Below, piece by piece: positions 11,652-22,757 of a stretch of DNA of 64,000 bases (its first letter is position 1; each line of letters starts with the position of its first letter). Origin of the DNA: Aplectana chamaeleonis (taxonomy: Eukaryota; Nematoda; Chromadorea; Rhabditida; Cosmocercidae); assembly GCA_029168955.1 (NCBI GenBank), contig JAPDOI010000432.1:534239-598238 (forward strand). The letters are read 5' to 3'. The translations under genes were made by a program, and so were the position numbers. The notes beneath the pieces are model-generated. The model made no database searches. It worked only from the letters and a program-made list of their open reading frames with translations, and was not told where the DNA came from.

Positions 11652-12493
11652 TACTCTGCCAATTCGAGACTTGATGCTTCGGCGAAAGCGGCCTTTATCA
11701 CGCTTTGTTATCATAAGGCATCAAATTCACCTTTAGCGCCGTCATGAAAGCTTATCCGCGCAAAGGGTGAATTTGCTGAGCGGTCGGATATCAGTCAGCG
11801 CAAAAAGTGAAAATACCGCCTGCGCTAACATGTTAATGCATATCAGTTGTTGAGCGGCTGGATACCACTCAGCGCAAAGGGTGAAATTACCGCCGTTGCT
11901 CGCATCTCAGAAATTTCTAAACAAATGAAAACATCCCAGCGAAAACATGATAAAACGAATAATCACGTCTCAATGTGTTTACTATGAGCACCGCCGGTAT
12001 AAAAACAGCCTCATCCCACCAGAGTCCTCATTCGGCATTCTGCTGCCGGCCCTGAAAGGTGACTTCTGGGTCACTCTCCGGAGGCCAGCGTAATTTTGGT
12101 TGCTGGGAGGATACAGTGGGTATCCTCACGACGGGGGGACGAGTTACGCCGGGGTCCGCAGAGGGTGGCTCCTCACCGCAGACCTCGGTAAAGATTACGC
12201 TCATGTTGCGGACAAGGGGGGGCTTCCTTGCTGTGGACCTTCAAATTCGTGAAATTTTCGGGGTAAATTCACCCATTTTTCGAGGTTAATTCACCTCATT
12301 TTCGGGGTAAATTGGACCCTCTCTCGCTGCCAGTTCGCACCATTTTCACGGGAAATTCACCTCATTCTCACCTCTCCTAGCGGCAAATTCACCCATACAG
12401 TGAATTTAGCGCGGCAAATTAAGACTTCATGCCGACTTGTACATGAGCATCAAGTCTCTTTGCTGCGGCATCAAGTCTCGAATTGGCAGAGTA
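11652..12493. mobile_element. TIR element nested in Helitron copy 1
   Basis: The left end TACTCTGCCAATTCGAGACT is the exact inverse of the right end AGTCTCGAATTGGCAGAGTA. The interior repeats short words (GCGCAAAGGGTGAA, AAATTCACC) and encodes nothing recognisable. An identical arrangement in Helitron copy 2 (32481-33338) shows that it was present before the Helitron copies separated. Confidence 0.75.
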
Positions 12494-12773
12494 AGGGAAG
12501 GAAGTGCAGAAGGGGTTGTGAATTTTATGCCGGTAGCAACCGACGATTTACTGCTGGCTTCTTATGTTTTGCTTTTTGATCCCACATTGTGATACCCCCA
12601 CGGCCTGCTGTAAATGTACGGCACCCTGCTCTGCTCAGGAGAGTCCATACCTACGTACAGCAACTTTCGGTTAGACGGAAGTCAGTCACCACCGTTCTAA
12701 CTAACTAATCCGTCTCAGGTAGTTGGCTCACGCAAAAGTTTCTGTGAGCGAAAACTTCGCTAGGTCTCGCTAG

Positions 12774-13003
12774 TTACTTCTTATGATAATCAGCTAACTT
12801 GCAGAAGCGAGTTTCACATTAAGGGGAAGAGTTTGAAAACAAGGGCGAAGTTTAGCAGTTTTAAATGCTATTATGTAGTGCTTCTGGTGGCGTTTTCCAG
12901 CCTTTTTCTCACCTATGCCTTATGGACTGAACAGGCTTCAACTTTTCATAGAAAAATCGACCCCCCATTGTGAACGCTGCCTTTAATGAAGATGCAACAT
13001 ATA
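12774..13003. other. Short intron segment, unassigned
   Basis: About 230 bp between the Helitron-like element and the long inverted repeat. Nothing recognised. Confidence 0.3.
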
Positions 13004-13481
13004 CAGTAGTGAACGAAAATCCATTGGCATCGTCTTTTTTTTAATATCTTTGCTCCCCTTGGGGCAATCGATTTCATCATTTGATACGATATTTTCGGTC
13101 ATAATGCCCATATAATGAAATATGCTACAGGACTATAACGCAAATATTCATTGATGAGTAAAATATTTTTCAACATTCCAAATTTGCGACTTTTCGTCTC
13201 CTCTACCACTCGTTCGATCTCTCCGTCGCTTTCGATATTCTCTTGGTGAATTTCGTATTTTGTAGGATTGGCCGTTCATTTAGAAGTGAAATTTAGTAGC
13301 ATAGTGATCGGAGTCCAATCATCCGAAATTCTAAAATGGGTCCATCAGAAACCTTTCCTAGAAGTCCGCTTGGGATCACAATACAAACCATTCAAGAAAG
13401 TCTGGAGGTTAGCGTTAGACATGTACTGAGGCCGGAAGCTCGAGGAAGACATCGCGAGGAAGAGCAATATAGGATATCCTA

Positions 13482-13527
13482 AAAGATGTGTGCTATGACA
13501 CTATACAGTGTCATAGCACGCATCTTT
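13482..13527. repeat. Near-perfect hairpin at the inner end of the left arm
   Basis: Arms 13482-13502 (AAAGATGTGTGCTATGACACT) and 13507-13527 pair with one mismatch across a 4-base loop. The right arm near 17,495 has only one half of this hairpin, so it formed by a local inverted duplication after the two arms diverged. Confidence 0.75.
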
Positions 13528-13588
13528 CTCGACATTCCGAGGAGATCAGAGGCTGCCCCGAGATGTCGTACGTTCGTGCCGTAACAGT

Positions 13589-16500
13589 ATGGAGGACAGA
13601 AGACCACTTCCGCGAAAACCGGCGTCAATCCCTCCGCGAAGAGGGTTTTTGCCATGGGAGAGGTGCTGGCTGGCCGCAGCTCTCCTGAAGATCCTACTGC
13701 AAAGAGCCGGCGTCGAGAGGAACCCAGGACCCGCGAAGAAGAAGAAGTACCCGTGTGCCACACGCGACAGAGATGTCACTTGGAATGGAACCAGCGTCCA
13801 ATGTTTTGGATGCCAAAGGTGGGTGCACTGTTCGGGTCTCAGTTCTGTGATTCTCTTGTTCGGCTCTCAGTTCTGTGAGGCACCACGATTCTTCCTTTCG
13901 TTGTATTGTGGGCTCCGCCTCCAGTAACTCCAATTCCTCATCTACCAACCGCCCCCTCTCTATTGTACATATCAATCTCAACGGCCTTCGCGCCAAGCTT
14001 TCTGAATTATCTCTCTTTGCCTTTACTCATCACCCGGATGTTACCATGGTTCAGGAAACCAAACTCTCTCCCTCTGCTACCTCTCGACATCCAAACATCC
14101 CGGGATATACTGCATATCATAATCCTAGGCCATCTCAAGGAGGCGGAGTCTCTACTTTTGTTCTGTCCTCTCTTCCCTCTCACATCATTCCAAACACTCC
14201 AGTGGATGGCACTCTAGAGTACATCCCCATCCATCTACCTATAAAAACTCCACTTTCTCTTTTCAATATATACATTCCTCCCTCCACATCCTGCCCATCA
14301 ACTTACAACCCTGTCCCACTTCTCAAGCAGCTGTATGACTGCTCTCTATCTCCCTCAATTGTCTTTGCGGGTGACCTCAATGCTCACACGTTCTGCTCGT
14401 CGCTTGACTCTGATGCTAGAAGAAATGACGTCGAAGAATGGGCGGAGGAGTGCGATCTCGTTATCCTAAACGATGACCAGCCCACTCGTCTCCCTGCCTG
14501 CGGCAGATCTTCCAGCCCAGACATCTTCCTTATCTCTTCTAATCTCTCTAATGCTTGCTCTTGGTCAACATCCACAACTCTTTCCAGTGATCACATTCCG
14601 GTCTTTGTCAATATCGATCTCTCTAACTCTCTTGCTCGTCAACGTTCTTATCTCAATTTAGGCCTTGCAGACTGGAGCCTGTTCAGGGTGGTTGCACTCC
14701 GCCAAGCGGCCGAATATTCGTGGAATGGCATTGTACACCAGAAAGAGCGCCACCTCTCTGATACCATCCGGAAGGCGATGAAAGCTGCGATCCCTGAAGG
14801 TCGTGTCAAGACCTTCTTTCCCAATGTCACCAGGGAGACACTGCAGAAGATAAGGACAAGGGACGCAAAGAGAGCTGCTGATCATCTTGACCCAGACATT
14901 GCCGAGCTGGATAATGAGATCAGGATGGACCTTGACAGGCACAAGAAGGAATCTTGGGAAAAGTTCACTGAGAAGATGAACTTCAGGAGTGATGCTGCAG
15001 CAACGTGGAAAGCTTTGAGAAGGATCTCCGGAAAGTACACCTCCGCCAACAATTCCACGATTGAATTCGACGGCGGGGTCTTCGAGTCTGGGAAAGAGGC
15101 CGCAAATGCTCTTGGGAAGCATTTTTTCATAACTAGAACAAAAAGAGAGAAGCAGAATAGAATAACGGTTCGGGAACTCTGTAAATTGCCACTCATGGCT
15201 GAAGATGATGCAGTCACGCCCGCTCAGGTCGAGAAGGTGATCAAGGAAATGAGTAATTCGAAGGAAGAAGGGCCAGATGGTTTGAGCCCAACAGTTCTAA
15301 AGAGACTGCCAAGTGAACTACTGCCCCTGCTCGCTGACGTCATTAATACATCGTTTCGCACCTGTACATAACCTCAAGATTGGAAAGTAGCACGTGTCAT
15401 CCCATTGCCGAAGCCGGGTAAATCACCATCCACGGCAAAAGGTTACAGGCCAATCAGTCTTCTCTCACCTATTGCCAAAGTTGCGGAAAAATTGGCTGTG
15501 GAGGAGCTTGCCGAACATAATAGCAAACAAACGCATCAACATGGTTTCCGTAAGCTACATTCCACCACTACGGCCCTGCTGGAAATTGTGAGCTATGTTT
15601 TGGACGGCTTCCATGCCATGAAACCTCCGCGAACCGTAGGTGTAGCCCTCGACCTAACGAAGGCTTTTGACACTGTAAACTTGGGCATTTTGTCGGAGAG
15701 CCTGTTAAGGTCTACCATTCCGCCCTGGCAGAAGCGGTGTATAACCGCATTCACCAAAGGACGTCGGGCAAATGTGCTATTTCAAGGGCACGTCTCCAAT
15801 AGCATCCCAATTGCCGCCGGCGTACCTCAAGGAAGAGTTCTATCGCCTGCTCTTTTCAGTCTGTATACTGAAGATCTACCCGTTCCATCCCAAGACATCA
15901 AGGTCGTTGCATATGCGGATGATATTACGATACTATGCCGGGATCGCGACATAAATGTAGCTGCCAGTAAGATCAATGACTACTTGATCGAGTTGAAATG
16001 TTTTCTCGATAGCAAGATGCTCACGGTCTCTGCCGCTAAATCATCCGTCACCGTCTTTTCCACTGATCCTGCGGAGCACAGAGCTCATCCCATGGTGAAA
16101 TGGGACGAAACTCGCTTGCCGGCCGCCCGATTTCCTAAGCTGCTCGGACTCGTTTTGGACCCTTCGTTGAGGTTTCATAAGAACACTGAGCAGAAACAAG
16201 CTGCAGTGAAAATAAGACTTAACGTCCTACGTGCTCTCGGCGGAACGTCCTGGGGGTGCAGAAAAGAAACGATCCTGACCACGTATAAGGCTATCGTACA
16301 GCCCGCCTTGGAGTATGCTGCACCAGTCTGGCAGCACATCGTGTCGGACACATCTTGGTCCAGGCTGCAGCCCATCCAAAATGGAGCTTTGCAAATCGCA
16401 ACAGGCTGTTCTAAAAGCTCTCCAGTAGAGCACTTACACGCCGAAGCTCGCATCCTGCCAGTTAAGGACCATTGCCAACTACACGCACAACAGCTGTACA

Positions 16501-16980
16501 TAAACATTCTGAAGCAGCCAAATCATCCGTCGCGAAGAGTATTAGATCCCGTGAGAGAGAGGTATAAGAAAGCCGTTTGCTGATGCTCCCACGAAAATCA
16601 ATATACAGATGGACTAACGCACAACAAGAACGCCTCCGTCTCTTACGTGCTGAGCATACCCAATTCGTCAAGGATCACTTATGCAAGGCCGCCGTAAACT
16701 CCATTCTCGGAGCCGTGCCGCACGAGGTCAGCGAAACCGAGATGGAACTCAGTAAGCGTGCCAGGTGCATCCTTGCCTCGTTGCGCTGCGGGCACTCCCC
16801 CATGCTTATGTCTTATTTACATAAGATAGATAGCAGCAGACCTGACGAGTGCGCCCGGATTGTGGTAATAAAGGGCATACTACTGCGCACCTTTTCAACT
16901 GCCCGATGAGACCGACATCGTTAACAACAGTAGATCTGTGGACGAATCCGACGCTTGTGGCTCAGTTCCTCAATCTATGA
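13589..16980 (+). pseudogene. Non-LTR retrotransposon (LINE) polyprotein, broken
   Basis: The reading frame starts at 13589 with a hydrophobic stretch and a 2A-like GVERNPGP (13709-13732), then a partial PHD-type finger (QCFGCQRWVHCSGLSS). After a frameshift near 13,850 comes an AP-endonuclease domain with its expected blocks (QETK, FAGDLNAH, SSDHIPV). A reverse transcriptase follows (LTKAFDTVN, GVPQGRVLSP, AYADDITIL). A TAA at 15369-15371 interrupts the frame just before the RT core, although both sides are in the same frame. Further frameshifts lie near 16,575 and 16,858, before a C-terminal CPDCGNKGHTTAHLFNCP finger and a stop at 16978-16980. This is an inactive APE-type element. The clade is uncertain (CR1/Jockey or Ingi-like). 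It sits in sense orientation to the window, antisense to cpt-2. Confidence 0.9.
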
Positions 16981-17130
16981 CAGGACCCTCTCTGTGGCTG
17001 CAGAAGAAGAAGGAGATCAGAGGTAAACTTCAGGAATTTCACAAAACGCAGTACATTTTGTGGCTTTGTCCCCTACGTCAATTCATTTTGCGATTTTTCA
17101 GGTATCTGTCAATACTGCGGAATAAGCATG

Positions 17131-17460
17131 TGGTGTCGACATGGAGTCCTTGGACGTCGTCCCATCAATTGGCTTTTGATGAGAACAAGGCATCAGAAGA
17201 CAAGGCTAGCGTAGAAGACGGAGCAGCATCGCTAGACCCGACAGCAATGTAAAAAAATTATCTCTTCAGCTGAATCTACGTCTCGTTGGCTTGGAGCTTT
17301 AGATAAAGCTGAGAAAGCAACTTCTGACCAATGCTATTGAGTCTAGTGCATCTGAACCGTCGCCCACGCTAGTCTTGTCTTCTGATGTCTTACTCTTATC
17401 AAAAGCCATTTGAAGGGACGACGTCCGAGAACTCCTTAGCCATGGTGTCGACGTTTCGCA
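17131..17460. repeat. Inverted repeat downstream of the LINE
   Basis: Segment 17131-17225 (TGGTGTCGACATGGAGTCCT ... CTAGCGTAGAAG) is the inverted copy of ~17360-17460, sharing AAGACAAG(G/A)CTAGCGT and GACGTCGTCCC. Between them lie ~130 bp of unrelated sequence. It may be the end of the composite element's interior. Confidence 0.6.
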
Positions 17461-17579
17461 GCATCGACATATACATGAGACACCCGGAATTTCGAGTAAG
17501 ATGTGTGCTATGATACCATCCAGTATTGCTCTTGTCTCACGATGTCTTTCTCCAGCTTTCGGCCTCAGTAGATGTCTAA

Positions 17580-18330
17580 AGGCTCATTCATAGCAGGTCG
17601 CTTCGACTAGTCGCGGCATCGCCAACAGTTACAAAACCAATCGCGCCAACAGATCTTGCACTGAGTCGCGAAGGTTTGGAACAGTTTGCAGTTTCAGTCG
17701 CGTTCGCCGAGCGACTGGGGTATTTCATAGCTGGTCGAAGCGACCTGCTTGATTTTGTTAGGTCGCTTCGACTAATCGCGTCGCCTCCATAATGGAAGCG
17801 ATTCGTCAAGTCGAAGCGACTAGTCCGCAATCTTTCGCCACAACCTTGCGTATGTGGCGCGAAATTGCAGACATCACAGTTCACTGGCACAAAATATGTC
17901 TTGTGAAAGGGAAAAACGAGTATCTATCATACATTTAAGATGAGAGAGATGAGAAAATGTAATGAGGCTATCCAAAAATTACATTTCATGCTAGCTTCGA
18001 GCAACTAGAAACTTCAGCTTTAGTTTTATGTTGCTGTTCAAGGAAATTCCACCCCATCGTCTTTAAGAACCATTTTTTGTTCGAAGACTGTGCAAAGTCT
18101 TTTATCTAGAAGGTAAGGGGAACAACGTCAAAAAAATAAGTAGGAGTGCCGAGAAAAGAAGTTTTTCTTAAATTTCCGCGGCTTGGTCCGCAATTGTCCG
18201 TCTATTTCACGCGAATATACGTCCACCCGAGCATTTTGAAATCGCTGGACGAAATGATTTCAAGTCAAGTCGCAGCACGGAGCGATTTCAGATCGCGAAA
18301 ATATTGTTGGTGACCAGCTATGAATGAGCC
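17580..18330. mobile_element. PIF/Harbinger-like MITE, TAA target site
   Basis: The ends are AGGCTCATTCATAGC and GCTATGAATGAGCCT, flanked by direct TAA (17577-17579 and 18331-18333). The opposite arm of the host inverted repeat shows the unoccupied site (GTCTAACGC near 13,418), proving insertion and the 3-bp duplication. Internally it carries inverted GGTCGCTTCGACTA words and no transposase. Confidence 0.85.
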
Positions 18331-18750
18331 TTAACGCCCACCTTCAGAATTTTCTGAATGGCTTGTGATTTGATCCCAAGCAAACTTCCAGGAACGGCTT
18401 TTCATGGACCCATTTTAGAACTTCGGATGAGAGATATCCGATCACTATGTAACATAGTTTCGCTTCTAAATAAACGAGTAATCCTACAAAATACAAAATT
18501 CACCAAGAGAAAATCGAAAATGACGAAGAAGTCGAACGAGTTCAAGAAGAGACAAAAAGTCGCAAATTGCGAATGTTGAAAATTATCCTCCACTTCAATT
18601 ATTATTAACGCTCTAGTTTTGTAGCATACTTTATTATATGGGCAATATGAACGAAAATATCGCGTCAGAAGATGAAATGGATAGGCCAAAGGGAAACAAT
18701 GATATTTGAGAGAAAAAAGATGAAGTCAACAGATTTTTGTCTAGTACTAT

Positions 18751-19233
18751 AGCCTATCTCCTCATTTTGAGCCGGTCGAAGAAGGGCTTATCATGTTAGA
18801 GCCTCCTTATCCCTGTTGTATTTTGCCATGACCGACCGCTTCGCTGCTTGCTCCGCCTGCACTCATCCGAGGGAGCTAGGCTTTGCCATACAAGGTGAAA
18901 AGAAGCCCGATGTTGTTCAAAATTTTAGAAAAAAAAGATTAACTAGTCAAGAAGCAAACTGAATATTACGAAGGAATAGAGACGGAAAGGTGAAAAAGTA
19001 GGAACTAGAAAAATACGAACAAAATATAAGGCAAGTAGAAAGAAAATCGAAAATGGAACGCAATTAAAATGGGGACTGGGGTCTAAAGAGGAAGATTCAA
19101 AACCAAACGGAAAAGAAAGGACATATCAAATGAGATGAATAGCTTTCAAAAATCACGAAACGATCCTTCGATTGAAAGAAGCAGCTCTAAGAACGATTAC
19201 GATAATAAGAACTAACTTATCGGGGTAACGAAC
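18751..19233. other. Intron sequence, unassigned
   Basis: AT-rich DNA between the composite element and the cpt-2 exon ending at 19,234. No feature recognised apart from the donor site GTTCGT at 19,233. Confidence 0.35.
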
Positions 19234-19530
19234 CTCGAAAAAGGCAGGCGTTGGCATTCCGAGTCGCTCGGCACTAATTTTCAGTCCCAAAAGATGTCGA
19301 TCAAAGGCTTGTCCTAGAAAAATATTAAGAAGTCAAAAGTAGATTTTGTAACAAACCATGCATAAAAAGACAAACTTCTGGCAAATACAGACACAAAGAA
19401 CGCACCCATTGACGCATCTTTAACCAACTGTCCATGCGCATTTGAGCAATTCAACACAAGTTCCTTCACATTCTTTGCACTACCCTCCAGAATAGCCAAA
19501 ACTGCCTCCTTTGTGGCAGCCGTTGCAGAT
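19234..19530 (-). CDS. cpt-2: Carnitine O-palmitoyltransferase 2, two exons
   Basis: Exon 19530-19406 encodes RSATAATKEAVLAILEGS...LVLNCSNAHGQLVKDASMG, aligning with the family segment that in human CPT2 contains CSKYHGQLTKEAAMG. Exon 19313-19234 encodes GQAFDRHLLGLKISAERLGM..PAFFE, matching the conserved (G)FDRHL helix. Acceptors are GTTTTAG and TTTTTCTAG; phases are 2 in, 1 between and 0 out. The upstream exon is 7.3 kb away (26,855) and the downstream one 14.9 kb away (4,351); transposons fill both gaps. The reading frame is intact in both exons. Confidence 0.95.
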
Positions 19531-19684
19531 CTAAAACAAGAAAAGCATTATACAAACATGCTGTTTCCAAACGTATCAACAACCTAGACATTTAAAGACT
19601 AACTACATATTAAGCACAGAGCATTTTTTCAGGATATGGATCATCAAGGATACGCCATTCGCGTACGCCAAGTATGACACCTTA

Positions 19685-20110
19685 CGGCGGCGTTCAGAGT
19701 TTTCGCGCGGCGATGCGATGGCACATGTTAGTGCGACGCGAAAATCGCATCGTTCACGGTATCCAAGTGTGAACGATGCGGGAACGCTGGGCGACTGCGC
19801 GCACTTGCGTACTTACGCAATTTCTCGTAAACAAGCTACGGGAATTTTTTTTCTAGCAATACCCAGAATTTTTTTCGTGTTTCCTAAAGAAAAGCAGCAA
19901 CGAGTTTGCCATCGTGCGACGTCCATCGCGCCGCGTTGCATTGCAAGTCGACGACAATGACGTCACGCGATGGAAAATTGTGCGTCAATTGGAATGTATC
20001 GTGTCTCATGACTGTGAACACCTAGCGACGACGCGACGCGACGCCGCTTGATCGATACGTAGGCTAATTATAACGTCGCGTCGCGCCGCGAATGAACTCT
20101 GAACGCCGCC
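19685..20110. mobile_element. TIR element, Harbinger/MITE-like
   Basis: The left end GGCGGCGTTCAGAGTT and right end AACTCTGAACGCCGCC are perfect inverses. The interior is rich in inverted GCGACGCGA words and non-coding. Flanks are TTAC and TAAG, so a clean target-site duplication is not visible. It lies in the 7.3-kb cpt-2 intron. Confidence 0.75.
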
Positions 20111-20238
20111 TAAGACTGAGTTATTGCGTCTAACTATTGCCGCTGTCGTTCAGAATGCTGGAATTTCAGTACATCACAATGTTACTTCCGGTTACAAGAA
20201 ATTAGAGCACTGAGTCGTCGACAACAGGTTAATTCTAA

Positions 20239-20531
20239 GGCTCCGTCCACAGCAAACGTCCTAGCGTCAAGTGACGCTGAGGGTTTGCATCATTAATATT
20301 TGTTATTGATCTCAATCCTGGAGACCACTGCACCGACCTGTCGGTGACGGTAGAGGCATAGCGGAAGTAGCGGCTGTCACTAATATTATCAATACCATCG
20401 TTAACCCCGTGGCGTCCTACGGAAGATAGCGAGCGCCAGCCGCCAAGCGTCAAGCGCCAGCGTTTCAGCGCTGGCGCACGACGCTCCGACGCACTGACGC
20501 TTGCCGCCTGTCGTTCCCTATGGACGGATCC
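20239..20531. mobile_element. PIF/Harbinger-like MITE, TAA target site
   Basis: Ends GGCTCCGTCCACAG and CTATGGACGGATCC are inverted with two mismatches and flanked by direct TAA (20236-20238, 20532-20534). The inside contains GACGCT/AGCGTC clusters. No protein is encoded. Confidence 0.75.
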
Positions 20532-20534
20532 TAA

Positions 20535-21149
20535 CACCGCGTGTCACTTTAAAAAAATCCTTTGCAAGGGCGGATAGGCAGGTAATGGCTGGGCTAGGCG
20601 GGTACTTGCCGGTTTCCCAGGGATGGTGCACAGACCACAATTATCATTTTTTCTAACCCACTGTCGACAACGTTGACTGTATGGGTGCATAAAATAATAT
20701 CTGATGAATCAGGAATCGCATGGGAGACGCCAAAATCAAGATCCCAGACCTACTTGAATTTGTCTGAAAGGGTTAATACGCTTAATACAGTGCGCGTCGA
20801 TTATGCCCACTATATTTTTGGGCAATCTGAATTAGAGATTTCTTGCCTTGAAATTTCCATCATCGTTTCCAGCACGTAGGACAACCTCAATTAACTTGGA
20901 TTCAGCCTTTTTTTACCCGGTAGTTTACATGTTTTCGTTTTAGAAGAACATTTACCGAGTCAAAACTTTATGCCCACCCTACGATTTCTGCAAGTTGTGT
21001 GTTTTTGAAAGGAATTTAGCTTTTCAAAATGGGTATAGGGTTTATAGCCTAGTCAGCATAACATATTTACATAGTATTTGAGTCTCGGAGATGATTTTGA
21101 TACGGAATAAGTTCATATCTGGCTGTGGCTGGGCAACTCAAAGGTTGAG
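20535..21149. other. Intron sequence, unassigned
   Basis: About 600 bp with no exon or repeat I can name. The last part may belong to the LINE remnant that follows. Confidence 0.3.
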
Positions 21150-21892
21150 GCCAGTTACGTTATGCAGAATAATCTTAACAGTCGTGTAAAATCAGTTAAA
21201 GATCTAGGATTCCTATACAACCACAAATTGGACTTCTCCAATCACATTTCGAATATCCAGAGGAGAGCATACCTCTGTACAATTCATTTTTTTCAAGGCG
21301 CTGTCCACTGAAAGCGTCACCACGCTATTAAAGGCCTACAAAACTTATATAAGACCGATCGTAGAGTGCGAGACAACAGTTTTTAATCCATGCAAAAGAA
21401 AGCATATTGAGGATATAGAGAAATGTCAAAACAATTTCACCAGGAAACTTTTTATTAGGAAAGGTGGAATAGTGCATAACCGAATCCCAACATTTAAGGC
21501 AAAAAATCTTTTGGACTTCCTTCGCTACAGTCAAGGGGAAGGTCTTTGATGTTTCAATGGTTTACAAACTTTTGAATCTCAGAGTGAAAATCCCCTTCAC
21601 ACAATTTTTCCAACGCACGCGGTCGAGGACAAGAGGACTTCGTAATAAAATAAGAATTCCTCGGCCAAAATCTAACTACACCGCGCACTCTTTTAGCACC
21701 AGGGCAGCCTTGCCATACAATGCGCTTATGAGTAAGAGTACAAATACCATGGAGTTCTCAAACTTTAAGCGTTACGCTAAATTAAAGCTGCTTAATAGTG
21801 GGGTGACCCTAGTTCCCACTGACTCCTTCTAACTTGTTTGTTGTATATCTTCAGTATTTATATTGCTGTTTTGTACGACTGTCTTAAACATC
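21150..21892 (+). pseudogene. 3' fragment of a CR1-like LINE
   Basis: Translated pieces match the region downstream of the RT core in CR1/Jockey elements: VKSVKDLGFLYNHKLDFSNH, then a frame change near 21,320 into KAYKTYIRPIVECETTVFNP. A further frame change leads to the C-terminal SKSTNTMEFSNFKRY-type stretch ending at about 21,832. It is 5'-truncated and has several frameshifts. Its 3'UTR is interrupted by the LTR element at 21,893 and resumes at 26,464. Confidence 0.75.
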
Positions 21893-22198
21893 TGTCATGT
21901 ATAGATGGTCCCTCGTTAGGGATATATATGCTCTCCATGTTTTGTTTTCATATTGTTATGTTGTTTTGTTATCTTTTGTTTGAGTTGTTCTCATTTTGTA
22001 TATTAAATCATCCTCTTTTTAATAGTGTTCTTACTGCCAGCCGTTGGCATTGCATCGTCTCATGCACTCATGTGCAATGAAAAATCAATCACTCGATTGG
22101 AGTGTGCGGGCGAGAGAGGTCGCGGCCCCAGGATGCGCAGGCACGCAGACGAGCAGGGCGAGGTGATGGCTGGTGGCTCGTCGGTGGGCGGGGCTGCC

Positions 22199-22205
22199 TA
22201 TATAA
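22199..22205 (+). promoter_or_regulatory. TATA box in 5' LTR
   Basis: TATATAA just after GGCGGGGCTGCC. The same arrangement occurs in the 3' LTR at 26106-26112. This is the likely core promoter of the LTR element. Confidence 0.6.
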
Positions 22206-22757
22206 CCAGCACTAGCCAAGCAGTCGTGTATTCATTCGGTCATCCATTCGGCGGTCAGCCATAGCCATCTTCGGCGACAACAAGTGGCATACACGTGTTA
22301 GTAAACGCGTGCGCTATTTGAGCCACGCGGTTCGCGTGTTGTTGGAGCGTCAAGGCGGGTGCCTGCTGGACGGTTGGGGTAATCGGCAGAGGCCGTGCGC
22401 ATTATCGCCAAAGGATCCGTGTCGTTCGATCGTCGTAGTGTGGACCGTCACCTTGCCCAAGCTCGCCTATGTGTATCGAGCGAGCGGTCGATCAAAAACA
22501 TTACTGGCCGCGACCTTGCTCTACATATCTATTGGGCTTCATCTTTAACCCTTTATTCAATTGTCAATAGTTGCGGATAAACAATTAATCAAGCTCATCT
22601 ACCCGTGTCTACAACCTGGTTTAGGCCAGTTGTGCTTCGTGATCTTGAATTGCAGTTGCTGTTGTCGGTCGTAACTGGGCACAAACTCTACTTCTAGGCT
22701 GTGGTGTCGACTTTTTAGTGGTGGCGATCGAAAAGACAATCAATCTGTCGAAGATTA

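Larger units (their letters stand above)
9959..12773 (+). mobile_element. Helitron-like non-autonomous element, copy 1
   Basis: The element begins TCCTTATACTTAAAGC after an A (9958) and ends CTCGCTAG before a T (12774). This fits the Helitron signature of 5'-TC, 3'-CTRR and insertion between A and T without target-site duplication. A hairpin (AGCGA-AAACT-TCGCT, 12747-12761) sits eight bases before the terminal CTAG, as expected for a Helitron 3' end. Inside, in order, are a (TG)n tract (9988-10080), a 42-bp minisatellite (10279-11172) and a nested TIR element (11652-12493). No Rep/helicase is encoded. The second copy at 30539-33617 shares both ends and all internal parts. Confidence 0.85.
13004..18750. 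mobile_element. Composite element: ~0.5-kb inverted repeats enclosing a LINE
   Basis: The left arm (13,004-~13,500) is ~80% identical by eye to the reverse complement of the right arm (~17,495-18,750, interrupted by the MITE at 17,580-18,330). Shared inverted words include TCTAAAATGGGTCCAT, CATAGTGATCGGA, GTATTTTGTAGGATT and AAAGATGTGTGCTATGA. The left outer end reads TA-CAGTAGTGAACGAAAATC; the right one is similar but worn. The TA flank suggests a mariner-like foldback. The interior contains a LINE coding region and a smaller inverted repeat at 17,131-17,225/17,360-17,460. Whether the LINE inserted into the loop or travels with the arms cannot be told from one copy. Confidence 0.7.

Noticed and set aside
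13875..16583. Two separate host genes encoding an endonuclease and a reverse transcriptase
   Set aside because: Domain order, shared frame and the C-terminal finger show a single degenerate LINE split by a stop codon and frameshifts.
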